Shown here: positions 1 to 18,800 of the stretch, piece by piece | How positions within the stretch are numbered: the first letter of the stretch is position 1 | Layout of the letters: the number at the start of each line of letters is the position of its first letter | DNA from: Antedon bifida | Taxonomy: Eukaryota; Echinodermata; Crinoidea; Comatulida; Antedonidae | Assembly (NCBI GenBank): GCA_963402885.1 | Contig: OY727098.1 | Span: forward strand, 22,802,717-22,866,716 | DNA length: 64,000 nt | Direction: 5' to 3' | Position numbers and translations under genes: made by a program | Notes under the pieces: model-generated | The model's database searches: none | Seen by the model: only the letters and a program-made list of their open reading frames with translations | Told to the model about the DNA's origin: nothing

Positions 1-121
1 TACAAGTTTTTTTTGATATTGTAATTATCAGAACATTTACAATATTAATTAGAAATTAGGTAAAATGGTGGCAATTCTATGATATCCTATTTCAGCAGTG
101 CTATTGATATTTTCATTTTAG

Positions 122-624
122 GGGAAATAAGATTTTTGAGCCTCCAAGATTTATGACTGTGAATCAGGCTGCGTCTCAACTTAATGAAATCATACAAAAG
201 CGAAGAGAAGCAGGGGAAGATTTGGGTATGTTGTTATGTGAGAATGTGCTTATTTACTATAGTAGTTAAATTTGTTGGAAGATTGCTGTAACCAGTTTAA
301 TATATATTCAAAAGGTCATAGGTTAACTATTCTGCATTAATATTTCTACAAATTTTTTAAAACTCAATATGATTGTTAGTAAATATTTCATTATTTTATT
401 CAGCTTACACTGAAGATTCAATATGTGTTGGTGTAGCAAGAGTGGGGTCTCAAGACCAACAGGTCGTGTCTGGAACTCTAAAAGACCTAATGGAAGTTGA
501 TCTTGGAGGACCTCTACACTCATTAGTTATAGCTGGTGATATGCATCCGATTGAACTGGAGATGTTGAGAGAATTCGCTGTTGACAGAACTTTGTTTGAT
601 AAGCTTTTAAATGATGCAAGATGA
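122..624 (+). CDS. DPH5: Diphthine methyl ester synthase, 3' part (last two coding exons)
   Basis: Exons at 122-225 and 404-624 join in frame (AG acceptors at 120-121 and 402-403, GT donor at 226) and end at TGA 622-624. The encoded tail reads GNKIFEPPRFMTVNQAASQL, then a long segment ending in GGPLHSLVIAGDMHPIELEM, which closely follows the C-terminus of vertebrate DPH5. DPH5 is the cytosolic SAM-dependent methyltransferase that builds the diphthine intermediate on the histidine of elongation factor 2, during diphthamide synthesis. Only the C-terminal part is here; the methyltransferase core lies to the left of the window. The extreme C-terminus, after the conserved HPIELEM, is unlike the human one and slightly different in length. 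It is tail-to-tail with SLC30A7, as in human. Confidence 0.93.
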
Positions 625-3164
625 AGGCTGAAGAATAAATAAGAGTAATTTCAGATACTGTACTTTTTGAAAGGGGTGTGCTGTGCAACAAGGTGCATAT
701 TTGGTACAGGAAATGGCCCTGCTCCAGTCATCAAATGAACCATCATATCTGGGTCATTTAATTATGGTTTTAACCGTCTTTGATGGTTGTATGTCGAAAA
801 TGTCAAAAGTTCACATACAGTATTTTTTTGTATTCAATTTAGTAATGTACGCAAAAATATCTAGATGATTTTAGCTATTTGACATAAATTATAGAAAATG
901 AGTACATACAGAATAATAAAAAGTTTGATATTTATTAAATTTAAAACTATACTTTTATAGGCAGTTAATATAGCATAAACAAGTATTACACAAAATTGTG
1001 TAAAGACATATTCTGTGATTTATAGATTTATAATAAAGTAATAAAACATGAATATTCGTGACAGCAAGCTAACATGCACATGATAAATTGGTATCACTTT
1101 CATATTAAACCAGACAATAAAAACTGAACATGTAAACTCAGTGATGATTAAAACAGTTAGAACACTAAACAAAATGCACCCCTGGTATTATTAAAGCTTC
1201 TTCATAAACATATACAGTTGTAATAAAAATAAAAGAAATTTGTGAACTAAAAATTCAATAACGGCAAGGATTTAAATATTGTAAGTGTAAAGAGAGAAAC
1301 CTGAAAATAGATAAATTTCAAAAGGTAAAGATGAAGAAAATCTGCAAAAGTTCCCTAAACAAGACTTTGGATTTTCTACTAGATATGCAGATGTCATACA
1401 GTATGTACTGTGGTTAAACCTAATCCCAATAAAACATTTTTGACAAGGTATAAATTTAACATTAATGTACTAAACTCTGCCAATGTGACAAACAATATTT
1501 TCAATAAAGCACAGAGCCAACATTGTAATGGTCTCAAATTTGCTCTAAAACTGATTTTATTAATAAGATCAAATATGGCAATTTCTATAAGTGCTCTAAT
1601 AAATGTTGTTTTTCTTTTTGTTGTGACTTCAAACAGTGATACTGTAAATCATTTATGTGTAATGCTTAACATAGCATTTTACTGTTAATCCATAACATAT
1701 GAGAAGAAGAAGAATATCTATGTTCAAAAGAAAATTTCAATTAGAAACAAAGCAAGAGTTTTCAATAAAATAATATTTACAATGAAATAACTAAATTAGA
1801 TATAAACAAAACATATAATTTGTGACGACCGGATATTAAGTGGTTTATTCAACATGTAATGCATAACAATAAGTACTTAGGAGACATCCAAAGCTCTCAC
1901 ATTGTGCTGTATTTAAGTGAGTGCTGCATATTTATAAGTAAATCGGTAAAGCGCTTGTGAGAGTAACACGAGTAAGTAAATTAGCATGCAAAGAGTTTAT
2001 ATGGCAAATTTGTACAGAAAGTGATCCGGTTGAAACAGACCAGTCTAATAATAAATATTAATTCTAAATGAATACATAAAATAAATAGTAACAAAACTAG
2101 CAGTTTTTTTTATATAAGGAACACAATCTGTATAAATTGTATTGAATTAAAGCTAAATTCATGCTATCTGCTTTTAACATGTGTTGTATTAAGGTAGGGG
2201 AAACTTTTGGTTTTTATGATTATTTTTGACTACCTTGTGCACAATTACTTTAAAAAAAAAACAAATAAAAAATGAAACAATCACAACTATTCATGCAAAT
2301 ACTTATTTGGTCAGTGCAGCTGGGGATGTGCAACAAAATAAGCTATCTGCTATCAAACAGCACTAGATATATCAACCTAATAATAGCACCATTTTATCAT
2401 ATGAAAATCCCAAAAATTCATGAATAAAATTGATGAATACATTCACAAAACACATTCAAATAAACAATGTATAAATATCAAACATTTTCATCAATAAATT
2501 TTGTCCAGAAATTAGAAATATATTTAATTTGAATTGCTTGATTGCACCAACAAACACTGCTTGCCGTAATGATACCATGATGGTGCATGCTACCAGCATT
2601 GACTAACCAATGAAATCATGGATACCGACACTGCATGAATCAAGACATCTCGATATATTCTGGTGTTGGTTAATCAAAGCACCAAACCAAGGCATCCTTT
2701 TATTATTAATTAAAAATTAACCACACACTTTTCACATGGCATTAAACCCCAGTTACACTTGTTGGCTTTGTCAGCTAAGTTTAAATAGAACTTAAAAGGC
2801 AATTTAAGGTTCAATTACAATGGCAGCTAAAACCACACACTTGTTCATGGACTACATTGGCTATGTTACCGTGCCAATAATAGTATTGCTTGGTGCAACC
2901 AATTCTATGCAATACAGCAAACTCTCCCAATATCAGACTCTCTGAAAACCGGAAACTATTTAGGTCTAAAATGTCTCAAATTCATTTTTACCATTAAAAA
3001 CAGATCCAGAATTTCTGGTAAACCAGACATATTAGGCCAGCCTAAGTGTCGAGTATTAGGAGAGTTGACTGTACTACAGCTGTATCAATTCAGGATTTTT
3101 TATAAAGCCTGATTTAACAACCAGAAATAGATAATGAAAATAGATTTCTGTCCTTGGTGATTGA
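625..3164. other. Convergent 3' intergenic stretch between DPH5 and SLC30A7
   Basis: About 2.5 kb with no supportable coding exon. It should hold the 3' UTRs of both convergent genes. Candidate poly(A) signals for DPH5 are AATAAA-like words near 633-640 and 1030. For SLC30A7 on the minus strand the complementary word TTTATT occurs near 2698. A short inverted-repeat element sits at 2913-3073. The rest is AT-rich with no pattern I can name. Confidence 0.6.
2913..3073. mobile_element. Short terminal-inverted-repeat element (MITE)
   Basis: The left end TACAGCAAACTCTCCCAATA and the reverse complement of the right end, TACAGTCAACTCTCCTAATA, match at 18 of 20 positions. Both ends finish in TA, consistent with a TA target as used by Tc1/mariner/pogo transposons. 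It is about 160 bp, non-coding, and lies just past the SLC30A7 stop codon. Confidence 0.7.
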
Positions 3165-9406
<6,242 letters not shown>

Positions 9407-9900
9407 TTAACACTCAATTCAAATCCAAATTACTGATAAAATATCAAATAAAACAGCTGTATAACCCAGTTGTTAAATCCACAGGCTATGTACTCGTGGA
9501 TAATTGCTCACGACACATCAGCAACCGCTTCCGGTTTTATGAATTGTTTTGGCCGACTGTTTTTTTAATAATAATATTAAACTACAATGTTTACTAATAG
9601 TTTTTTAATTAAAAATATTTTTTATATGAATTGCTAAGTTAAATCATCGGAAAACATCGTTATTTTAATTACATTTGAGATTAATGTTTTAAGGAAACTG
9701 ATATTGCCTGAAAGTAGGTCATGAGTGACTTCCGTCGTCGGCAGTTGTAGAATGACCCCGTAGTCGTGTTTACTTTAATTTTCACGGGAAACCCATCGCG
9801 CATTATGCAGAAATTGTTACCTCTAATTTGTTTTCTTTTTCCTGCAGAGAAAATCATCATGATAAGTATTGCATAATACTACAGGCAAGAGTTATTCGAA
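9407..9900. promoter_or_regulatory. Bidirectional promoter interval, SLC30A7/NADK2
   Basis: Only 494 bp separate the two start codons, which point away from each other, so both promoters and both 5' UTRs must fit here unless there are hidden non-coding exons. The interval is somewhat GC-richer near 9500-9545 and 9720-9800. I cannot identify a TATA box or transcription-factor sites with confidence. Confidence 0.6.
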
Positions 9901-12900
9901 ATGGTCATCACCCATCGTTTACAGAATCTACAGAGATTTTGTAATAGGATAAAAAACAACAATTTGGGTCAAGTCCCAGGCCCCAAAAATCCGGTACATT
10001 CGCTGTTCGTCAGGTACAGCTTAGCGGGATTTATCAAGCAGTCGCCCTTGCTGGGCACCGGAAGGGATGCGCCTAGTAGGCCTTCGGCAAATCAACCAAA
10101 AAGAAATTATTCAAATATGGTTGAACCTTTAAAGTTGAAACGAGCTCTTGTTTTATCTAAAATAACAAGATACGAATATGAACGCATGCGGCATGTTGGT
10201 ATTTCTGAAGCTAAACTTGAAGAGTTGGTAAGTTAAGTACATTAGATCAGCATACTTCTACACAGTATGAGTATGTCCTACCTACTGTTCTGTAGCTTGG
10301 TTAATTATTAATATTATATTATGAAGTTTTTTTTTATCTAATTCTTTTGTTTTGTGTATCATTTCCTCTTTTCATTGATTATGTTTGTCCAACATATTGT
10401 ATCATTCAAATTAAACTTTGAAATCAGTTTCTCTCTTTGTATATGAATATTCAACATAACATATTGAATTACAGTAGCTACAATAGCTGTAACATCATTA
10501 TGCAACACCACATTGCATAAAATATACAAAGCAAGACATACTACTAATACTATACTAATTAGCTATTGGAAAATATGGTATACCTGTAACCTACCGTAAT
10601 ATTTCCCTTGTTTGTCGTTGCAAAAGTCTATAATTGCGGTACTGCTGGTAATAAAGCATTTTAAATGATTCCTTTAAGCTTGCAGAAAGAGGGTCCAACT
10701 ACAATAAACTAATACAACGGAATGAGATTCATCAAGGAAATTTAAAACAGCTGTGTGCAGTACTAGAGTAAGTAATTAATGATTTATTAAATATTAAAAA
10801 TCAAATGTAGTGCTAATATTATGGTGCTATGCAAATCTTAACAATATAAATCTTTTATTGTATATAATATGTACATGCAGATACTATTTATATATATGTA
10901 TTTCTTTTTTTATAATAATAAATAATACAGTATATCAACATTTTAATATATTTTAATACAACATAATCAGTTGATTCCTCTACTAATTTGTCTTTTTCAA
11001 ATTTTTTCAGCTTACTAATAATATATTTACTTTATTATACTAATTGGGAATTTCCCTAATTGGTATATAATGTAAACAAATAAGGTTATAAATCAGTCAG
11101 TGTTTGTTATTTTATTTCTGCACAAATTGCCTATATTTAGTTAAGTAAGTCAGAGTGTAAATTAGTTATTAATGATATTAATGCAGATATTTCACACATG
11201 CACAGATTTAATAAATTAACAATTAATATCTTTTATACAATTTTAATCACCATATTAAACATATTGAGAAAAAATAAAAAAGAAGTAATGTGTTTTAATA
11301 TAATTAAATATTTGATGTTTAAAAAAAATTCATGATTACAGAAAGAATGAAATCCACTATAGGGTTGTTCACAGACAGGAATATAATGAAGAGAGCATAG
11401 ATTGGGCTGACCTTGTGATCTCTGCGGGTGGTGACGGAACATATCTGTCGGCAGCTAGTAAGATTCATGATAACAAACCTCTCATAGGAATCAACACAGA
11501 TTTGCATAATTCAGAGGGCCACCTGTGTTTACCAAATAAATACACAGCCAATTTTAATGATGTGATTCTTAAAATACAACAAGGAAAGTTCAGGTTTGTT
11601 CTTGACTCTTTTTCTTCTTTCTTTCTTTTTTTAAACTGTTGATATTTATGAGTAATATTAATATATACATAATTATACAGTAACCATAAATTGAAGATTG
11701 AATTAAATTATATTAATATATATATTAATAAAATAAACCCTACAATAAATAACCCCTATTTTTTCTACATCTATTCTACAGTCTTTCGAATGGATCATAC
11801 AAGTCTATTAAAAAACAAACAGATTTTATTGTATAAATCATGGATTAAACTTATTTTTGCTTAGGTGGAAGCTGCGACAAAGGATCAGAGTAACAGTAGA
11901 GGGAGCTATTCCACTAGAACCAGTCGATTTACAGGATCAAAATCACCGGGAACAGCATTGGAAAATGCGAGAAAATGCAAAGTTACCACCATCAACACCG
12001 GGTCCACATGTTTTACCTATCAAGGCTCTCAATGAAGTTTTTATTGGTGAAACATTATCATCAGTGTAAGTTTTAGACCACCCCTGAAGACAAATATGCA
12101 ATCAATTTATGTGTACACTACAAAAAATATAAATGTATTTATTTTTATCTGTAGGGTATCTTATTATGTGCTAAACATTGACGATGGACCTGCAGAGAAA
12201 CAGAAGAGTTCAGGAATTACAATTTGCACAGGTTCAGGCTCCACCTCCTGGTAAGAAAACCTGCCTGCGCTTCTCAAATGTTTCAATTTTTGTTTATCAA
12301 TTTTTTGAATAGATGTCTTTTTTATTTTCACAATATTTTAAAATTGTAGACATTTAAAAAAAATGCAGCAGCAATTCTAGTGACTAGCAAGGCCTTTAGT
12401 TAATATAAACATGAAAAGAAACCATTCTGTGACTCAAGTAACTGATGGATGTGCCACCAACACATTATCTCAATTAGGAATATGATTTACAGTATCTCAA
12501 AAACCAATTTATATTGATTAAATGCTGTTTTCACTTTAATAATTGTTTTATTTGCTTTTCAGGTCTTTTAACACAAATAAATTATCTTATCAGAGTCTGC
12601 AAGAAATATTAAGAATAGGTGAGTATTTGTTACATGATTGGTTGTTTACTCACTCTCAATAGGTTGCCATTGTACACATTCATACCTAAGTGTCTTATTT
12701 TTAGTAACATTACCTTTATTATGGCATTTCTATTGTCATTTTAATTAGCTCTTGTCAGCTTTAAAATTACATACATATTCAAATTTGTAATTTAATTTTG
12801 TATTTATTTCTTACACAGTTAAAGATGAAACTGGCTGCAATATACCAGAATGTCCCAAATCAGTAAATCGTATAGTTGATCGCTTCAATGATTCTCTAGT

Positions 12901-13283
12901 ATTTGATCCATCAGATGTGAGGATGGCTTATACAGTTCGTGACCCAGTTGTTAACAGAATATTTGCTGCTGATTTTCCTAGAGGGTTTGCCAAAAAGTAT
13001 GGTTCATATACAATTTTTGTTTTAAAGTTTTGGATTTTCGTGATGAGACTATTTTTTTTTAATGAAAACTAGAATGGGATTGATTTTTTTTTTAAGATAT
13101 TGAATTTTACAATGACTTGTTTTATTTTTTTGAAGGATCACAATAAGGTCTCGATGTTTTGATGCCTGCCTTGTCCTAGACAGTGGACACTCTTACATTT
13201 TCAACGATGGTTGCAAAGCAACTTTAGAAACGAAGGAAGAGGATGCCTTAAGAACACTGGAGTTGATTGAAGATGATGATTAA
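9901..13283 (+). CDS. NADK2: Mitochondrial NAD kinase 2, 8 coding exons
   Basis: Exons: 9901-10231, 10686-10767, 11342-11593, 11865-12065, 12155-12250, 12563-12618, 12819-12996, 13136-13283. The sum is 1344 nt, an intact 447-aa protein; human NADK2 has 442. NADK2 phosphorylates NAD to NADP in the mitochondrial matrix. Seen: the kinase signature GGDGT at about residues 167-171, INTD at 188-191, EGHLCLP, ALNEVFIGE and CTGSGSTSW, all in family order. The N-terminus (MVITHRLQNLQRFCNRIKNN) is rich in Arg, Lys and His with almost no acid, as expected of a mitochondrial presequence. The first donor used is GTTAAG after 10231: the adjacent GTAAGT at 10228 looks stronger but would break the frame. Divergent partner: SLC30A7. 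Confidence 0.95.
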
Positions 13284-13478
13284 TTGATGGAAATGGATTT
13301 CAAGAACACAAAGGAAAATGATATTAAACAGAATCTGGTTGCAAAGTTTTAATTGGATGGGTCATTTCTGTACCTTTCATCACTTCAGAGCAATCAAAGA
13401 TTCTATGCTAGATCAGCAGCTCCAGGATCAAAGCTGAAATTGCAATAACGCTTTAATGGCTGCTGCATATTGGCCATT

Positions 13479-13636
13479 TAAGTGTGGTTCCCACTAGAAC
13501 GCAACAGTGCAAAGTAATCACAAGTGGAAACCGATGACGCAACAGTGCTGCAAACATTGAAGGTTTGATTTCATGCAGGCGGGGGAAAACACAATTATTG
13601 GAAGCGAATTTTGTTACTAGTGGGAACCCCGCTTTA
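13479..13636. mobile_element. Short inverted-repeat element (MITE)
   Basis: The left end TAAGTGTGGTTCCCACTAG pairs with the right end CTAGTGGGAACCCCGCTTTA, with a few mismatches and TA at both edges. About 158 bp, in the 3' region of NADK2 and possibly inside its 3' UTR. Confidence 0.6.
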
Positions 13637-13787
13637 GACATCACCAGTGTTGATTCATGCTTCCTACATAGTCACCTATCATTATGCTTGTGCTCAGCAT
13701 GTTCGAGTATATTACCACCGCAAGTGGTTAAAATGACAATCCTCGTATGCAAAAATGAATTGTACCCAAAAGTTATTTATAAATTCA

Positions 13788-13793
13788 AATAAA
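13788..13793 (+). terminator. Candidate NADK2 poly(A) signal
   Basis: AATAAA about 500 bp after the NADK2 stop. It is the first canonical hexamer I noticed on this strand after the gene; not proven. Confidence 0.4.
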
Positions 13794-14109
13794 TCTGGTA
13801 AGCAAAATTGAGGTCAGACCAAATTTTATAAATGATATAACAACCAAGATCACAATATATTTCATCTTTTAATACATATTAAATTTACTTGAATTTTAAT
13901 TTTTTGTCTTTTCTTAAAGATTAATTTTATTCACAGTATTCTGCCCATTATGAATTTTTTAGGACGATACATAAGGATTTAAGTTGTATTTAAGAATAGA
14001 GAGTAAAACGTTTGAATAGAATTCAAGTGGATATTAAATGATTGACAGTCCAAGATATATTTTGATTCTGTGTCTTCAATAACAATACCATAAACAAAGG
14101 TAGTATCGG

Positions 14110-14403
14110 TCAGATGTTTTGCCCTACTCTGACGTAATTTGTACTTCATACTAAGTACATTTGAGAATACTTGCGAACAGGTTCTCGGGTGGGTCTCGAA
14201 CCCACAACCTCCAGATCACTAGCCTGGCGTTCATACCTCTAGACCACCGAACTTGTGCTGATGGCTATGAACGCCAGGCTAGTGATCTGGAGGTCGTGGG
14301 TTTGAGTCCCACCCGAGAACTACTTGCGAATTTGTTCGCAAGTATTTTCAAATGTGCTTAGTATGAAGTACAAATTACGTCGGAGTAGGGCAAAACATCT
14401 GAA
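14110..14403. mobile_element. Near-perfect palindrome carrying a tRNA-like sequence
   Basis: Arms of about 120-135 bp (left from TCAGATGTTTTGCCCTACTC; right ending in its complement) surround a spacer of about 32 bp. The minus strand at 14180-14252 reads as a tRNA-like 73-mer with an A-box-like TGGTCTAGAGG, an anticodon arm CCAGG-CTAGTGA-TCTGG (anticodon AGT, threonine) and a B box GTGGGTTCGAGACCCAC. The 3' half is repeated in inverse on the plus strand at about 14267-14320. The acceptor stem is imperfect, so this is probably not a working tRNA gene. ACAAAGGTAGTATC occurs near 14094 and again near 14456, possibly a target duplication. Confidence 0.7.
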
Positions 14404-15887
14404 CAATTACTCAACTCCCTGACGCAAAGCTACTCCACAGTAGTTTAATACAATTACAAAGGTAGTATCATAATCAATGAAAATTACAAGCAAACATACC
14501 ATTTTATTTGTTTTATTTGTATTCACTTTACTTGTAATACAACAATAACAAAGCAAACGAAAGTGTATTACAATTAAGAAAACTGTTTAAGACAAAGTTA
14601 ACAATCGATTTGTTTAAAAGTAGCAATACTCATGGAATGTACAAGGGCTGTGTGTATCATACACTTCTTAAAACCGTAAAAAATATACATCTTCATCAAA
14701 AATATCTGGTATTTAATCTAAATTATGAAGGATAGACACAAAATATGAATTTCTTTCAGAAATCATGTTTTAGAATTTTAGATGGTTTTGTTTATCAAGG
14801 CGATTATATGAAAATGCATAGACTTCTAAAACTATTGCTAATACTTGACAGGGCTTCATTGTTGGTTAATAATTAACATCAATAATATTTCTATCAATAT
14901 TTTTCTACAAGTATTACTAATACATTTCATAGTAATAGATTTTCTTTATACTTCTTGTTGGTGTTAACCTCATTTAAGAACACAATGGTTGGGTAGAAAT
15001 AGTATGTATTGTTTTGATACGAAGCCAGTTATCAAAGAATGGCAGTTGAGTGTAAATAAGGCATCTTCATTATCACCATATTGACTTAAACAATACAAAG
15101 ACAATTAGTCACACATACTAAGTTAACAAGTCAAGACAAAACACAATGTACAACTAATAGTCTTATTTTTTAAACAAAGTGTACTATAATATATATAGTA
15201 ATAGTATGTATTATTAATGGGTACACTGTACACTGCCAACAAAAAACAATACTATATAATAATATTATACTATAGCATCTTATGCCTGTAGCAGCCTCAC
15301 TCAATTGGTTCTTATTAATTCACAGACAGTCGGTTTAATAATTAATATACAATTTAAAATTGTGTTTAAAAGGGTTTTAAAAATTCTTAAGTACATTCTT
15401 GGAATTTGTATTAAAATACCAATTTGCATACAGATGGGAAAATACTGTTTCATAATCGTTTATATGAACAGTCATAATGAATATAATACTTTATAAAAAG
15501 GCAGTAGAGATAGAAAATTTCACAATTTCAATGGACATGTATTTATTAGATATTTTAAAATAAACCATTTTAAGATGTTTTGATTTGATTAAGATACTTT
15601 CAATAAAATTTAAAACCACCTCAAATTTTAGATGGAATTTGATAATTACGTCAACCCAATAAAATTTCAGTTCAATTATAATACTATACAAATAGTAAGC
15701 TACTTAACAATTAGCTGAAGTATATACAGCATTATAAAACCATTGACTCACAAATCATCATAAATTAATCAGTAATCAAACATCAAATTTGCAACCTAAA
15801 AGGAATAGTAATACTGTTTAAAATCAAACACTAATTATTCTGCACCAGGGTAATGCTTTGATTGGTATTGCCTTGCTGTAGATATTG
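14404..15887. other. Convergent intergenic stretch, NADK2/MAP3K1
   Basis: AT-rich, with no supportable exon. The right part must contain the MAP3K1 3' UTR (minus strand). Several TTTATT words (minus-strand AATAAA), for example near 15540, are possible poly(A) signals. I see no repeat I can name apart from a trailing copy of the 14094 flank near 14456. Confidence 0.5.
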
Positions 15888-18800
15888 CTACTGGGTGAAG
15901 GCAGCATGAAGTAGGACATCTGTTACATTAGGGCGCTCTTTTGGATTCGAATCCAAACATCGCAGTACAAGATCACGAGCAGCTGGAGAAAGGCAGTCTG
16001 GGATTGGCGGTGGTCCATTTGCACTTGCGATCTATGGAAGAAAATGAATATACATTATTTTGGAGAAAAAAAGGGGGTAATTCTTGGCACTAGCACCCCT
16101 AAGTGTGTGGACATATACTAGATATTAAAATGTTAAAATCAATATAGGTTGTAATTATCCTTTTTGATGAAATTTAGTATCATACAACATGATGGTTTTA
16201 TGCCATATAAAAACTGAATATTTGATACTAACCTTGAAAATAAGTTTAAGATGATTTGATATAGCGGCAGCACCCCATGGTGGTTTCGATGTTATCATTT
16301 CAATAACACAACACCCTGCACTCCATACATCACAAGCTCTGCCATATGTTTCGCCTTGCAGAACCTAAAAATACACAACAAAATACAATTGTTTTTTCTA
16401 ATCTTATATTATATTGGTGTGAGATTCAGATAGCAGACTTGATATCGCAAGACATGATATTCAAAGTTTTCTTCGACTTAATCATATGCACATATAGCCC
16501 TAATCTACTGTTGTTTAAAGGTTAGTTAGGCGAGCATGGAGCTATTTCATCAAAAATTATTTCTGACTTATAAAATATGTATCTCTCCTTTACCTCTGGG
16601 GCCATAAAGGCTATTGTCCCCGTCAGTTGACCAGTGAACTCTCCAGCACCAGTGAGGTGTGATGCCATCTGAGCAGCTGTTCCAAAATCAGCTAAACGGA
16701 GATGCTGACCAGTGCTGTCAACTAACAGATTAGCACCTAATAAAACAAAATTAGAAAATGTGTCATGCATTTCATTACTTTTAGAATGAGAAATGATTTA
16801 TTTAAGTTTAAATTCTAAAAGGTGCATGCTAAACCATCTTGCTTGTGGGTTTATGACGATGACAGATGTTCTTTAACATTAGGATTGTATGTTGTACAAC
16901 TTAAAGAGATATTTTGGTATGATTTCTTACCTTTCAAATCACGGTGGATAATGTGCTTCTTGTGAAGATAACCTAACCCTTTGAAGATCTGCTTACAGTA
17001 GCCCATGCAGACAGACTCCCGAAAAGCACCGAATGATGCCAGAATAGAGGCAATGGAACCACCAGGCATCCACTCTGTGAACATATTGAAGTGGCCATTA
17101 TGCTTGGTGGCACCAAGAAGTCGAACAATGTTTGGGTGATCAAGTTTCGAAAGCAAAGAAATCTCTTCAATCAAAGTGTCAACTACTTTGTCTTGTTCAG
17201 GAACTGTGTTACGTATGAATGATACCTGAAATCAGTAAAAAGGGTTTCAATTGTTAGTAATTTGTTTAAATGTCCATTTTTATAAGAATGTATAAATGCA
17301 GTGTTAAAACACTAAATAGCTTAAAACCAATGTAATGTATAAAATCCTTGAATTACCTGTTTGACAGCCATTATTGTTCCAGTCTGCATATCACAGGCTT
17401 TATAACATGATGAGAATGCTCCTGTTCCAATCAGCTCCCCACGGGACCAATGTTCACCTTCTATGTACTGGTCTTTAACAGCAATATTCTAGAAATTTAA
17501 AATAATATAAAAAATAATCTTAAAATAAAACTTTTAATAATTAGTTAGTTTTCATTTTGTTTTTACACTTTATCTATTTTATTATTTATACAAATTCAAA
17601 AATCTTTTTTCAAGTCAATACAATGTTACAAATTCTGAATGTAATAAATACCTCATTCCTTAAATGAATGACAATATCATTGTTGTCATTACTCAGAGTC
17701 AACCCTGGCACCACTGGTAGAGTACTTTGTCCAAGAGAGGTCTCCAAAGCATTGGCAATAGCTTCTGCTTCTTCAATTTCCACTTTATCTTTGCAACTAC
17801 CAAACTTTAAAGATTTATCTTGGTACTTCAGTGATTCTGGAGATTGAGATGGAGTTGTAACTTCGGTCATGAATGTCACAGGTTTCTCGCTTGGAGACAT
17901 CGGTGACAATGACAGGTCTGAAAAATCTCCAGTTGTTGTTGCGCTACAAGCACAGACATTTGGTGATGGTGACGATGCTTGAGCCTCTTGTGGTGATGCA
18001 CATCTCTTTCTTTCTTTACTGAATGAACGTTTTTTTGGAATGTTTAAATGTGGCTTTTGTGATGTCTCTGAGTCCTTGCCGTTAGGTTTTGTTCGTGTCT
18101 TGGAATTACTCCTTTGCTTTGATTGTGGAATTTTTGTTGCCTTTCTACAATTTCTTTGTCCATCATCAACACTTCCACAAGAGCACTGTGATACCTTTGA
18201 TTGTCCATTTATTTCAGTCTTTTCCATTTTACTTTGAACACTGCTGTTAACCTGACAAATGTTAGAAGCCTTTTCATATACCTTTTCAAAATCATCAATT
18301 ATTTTCCGTAAACGTTTCTGTAGTTTATCCCTGTCCCGAGGTTCAAGCTCTGCCATAAGGTCAATGACCTTATTGATCATTTCAATGTCATGAACAACAC
18401 TACGTGACACAATTGTAAAAATTCTTCTTGCTAGTTTACTAACAATAATGTGCGTATGGCCAACAACGTTAAATATAAATTTCAACACTGTCAAAACATG
18501 TTCTTCACCGGAACCATTTTCTGTGTTAAATGTAGAAGGAAACTTGACAAAGAGTTCGTTTATAGTGTTTAGTCGGCCTAACCACCACTGCCATCCAGTT
18601 CCATCCACCAACATTGTGGAGACAAAATAGTCCACGCACCAAATAGCAATCATTTCACTTCCTAAATAAAAACAAAACAAAAACATTCAATTTAACTAAT
18701 GTAAATTTGTTTAGATTTTGTTTAACAACGCTGCTCTACAAGAATCTTAAAAATCTTAAACAAAAAGATAACTAGCAAAGAATACATAAAATATAACATA

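Noticed and set aside
1410-1688. 92-codon plus-strand open frame after DPH5
   Set aside because: AT-biased composition, no domain, no splice or family support; lies in a convergent 3' region.
14180-14252. Functional tRNA-Thr(AGT) gene
   Set aside because: The acceptor stem does not pair properly and the sequence is embedded in a palindrome, so a tRNA-derived repeat is more likely.
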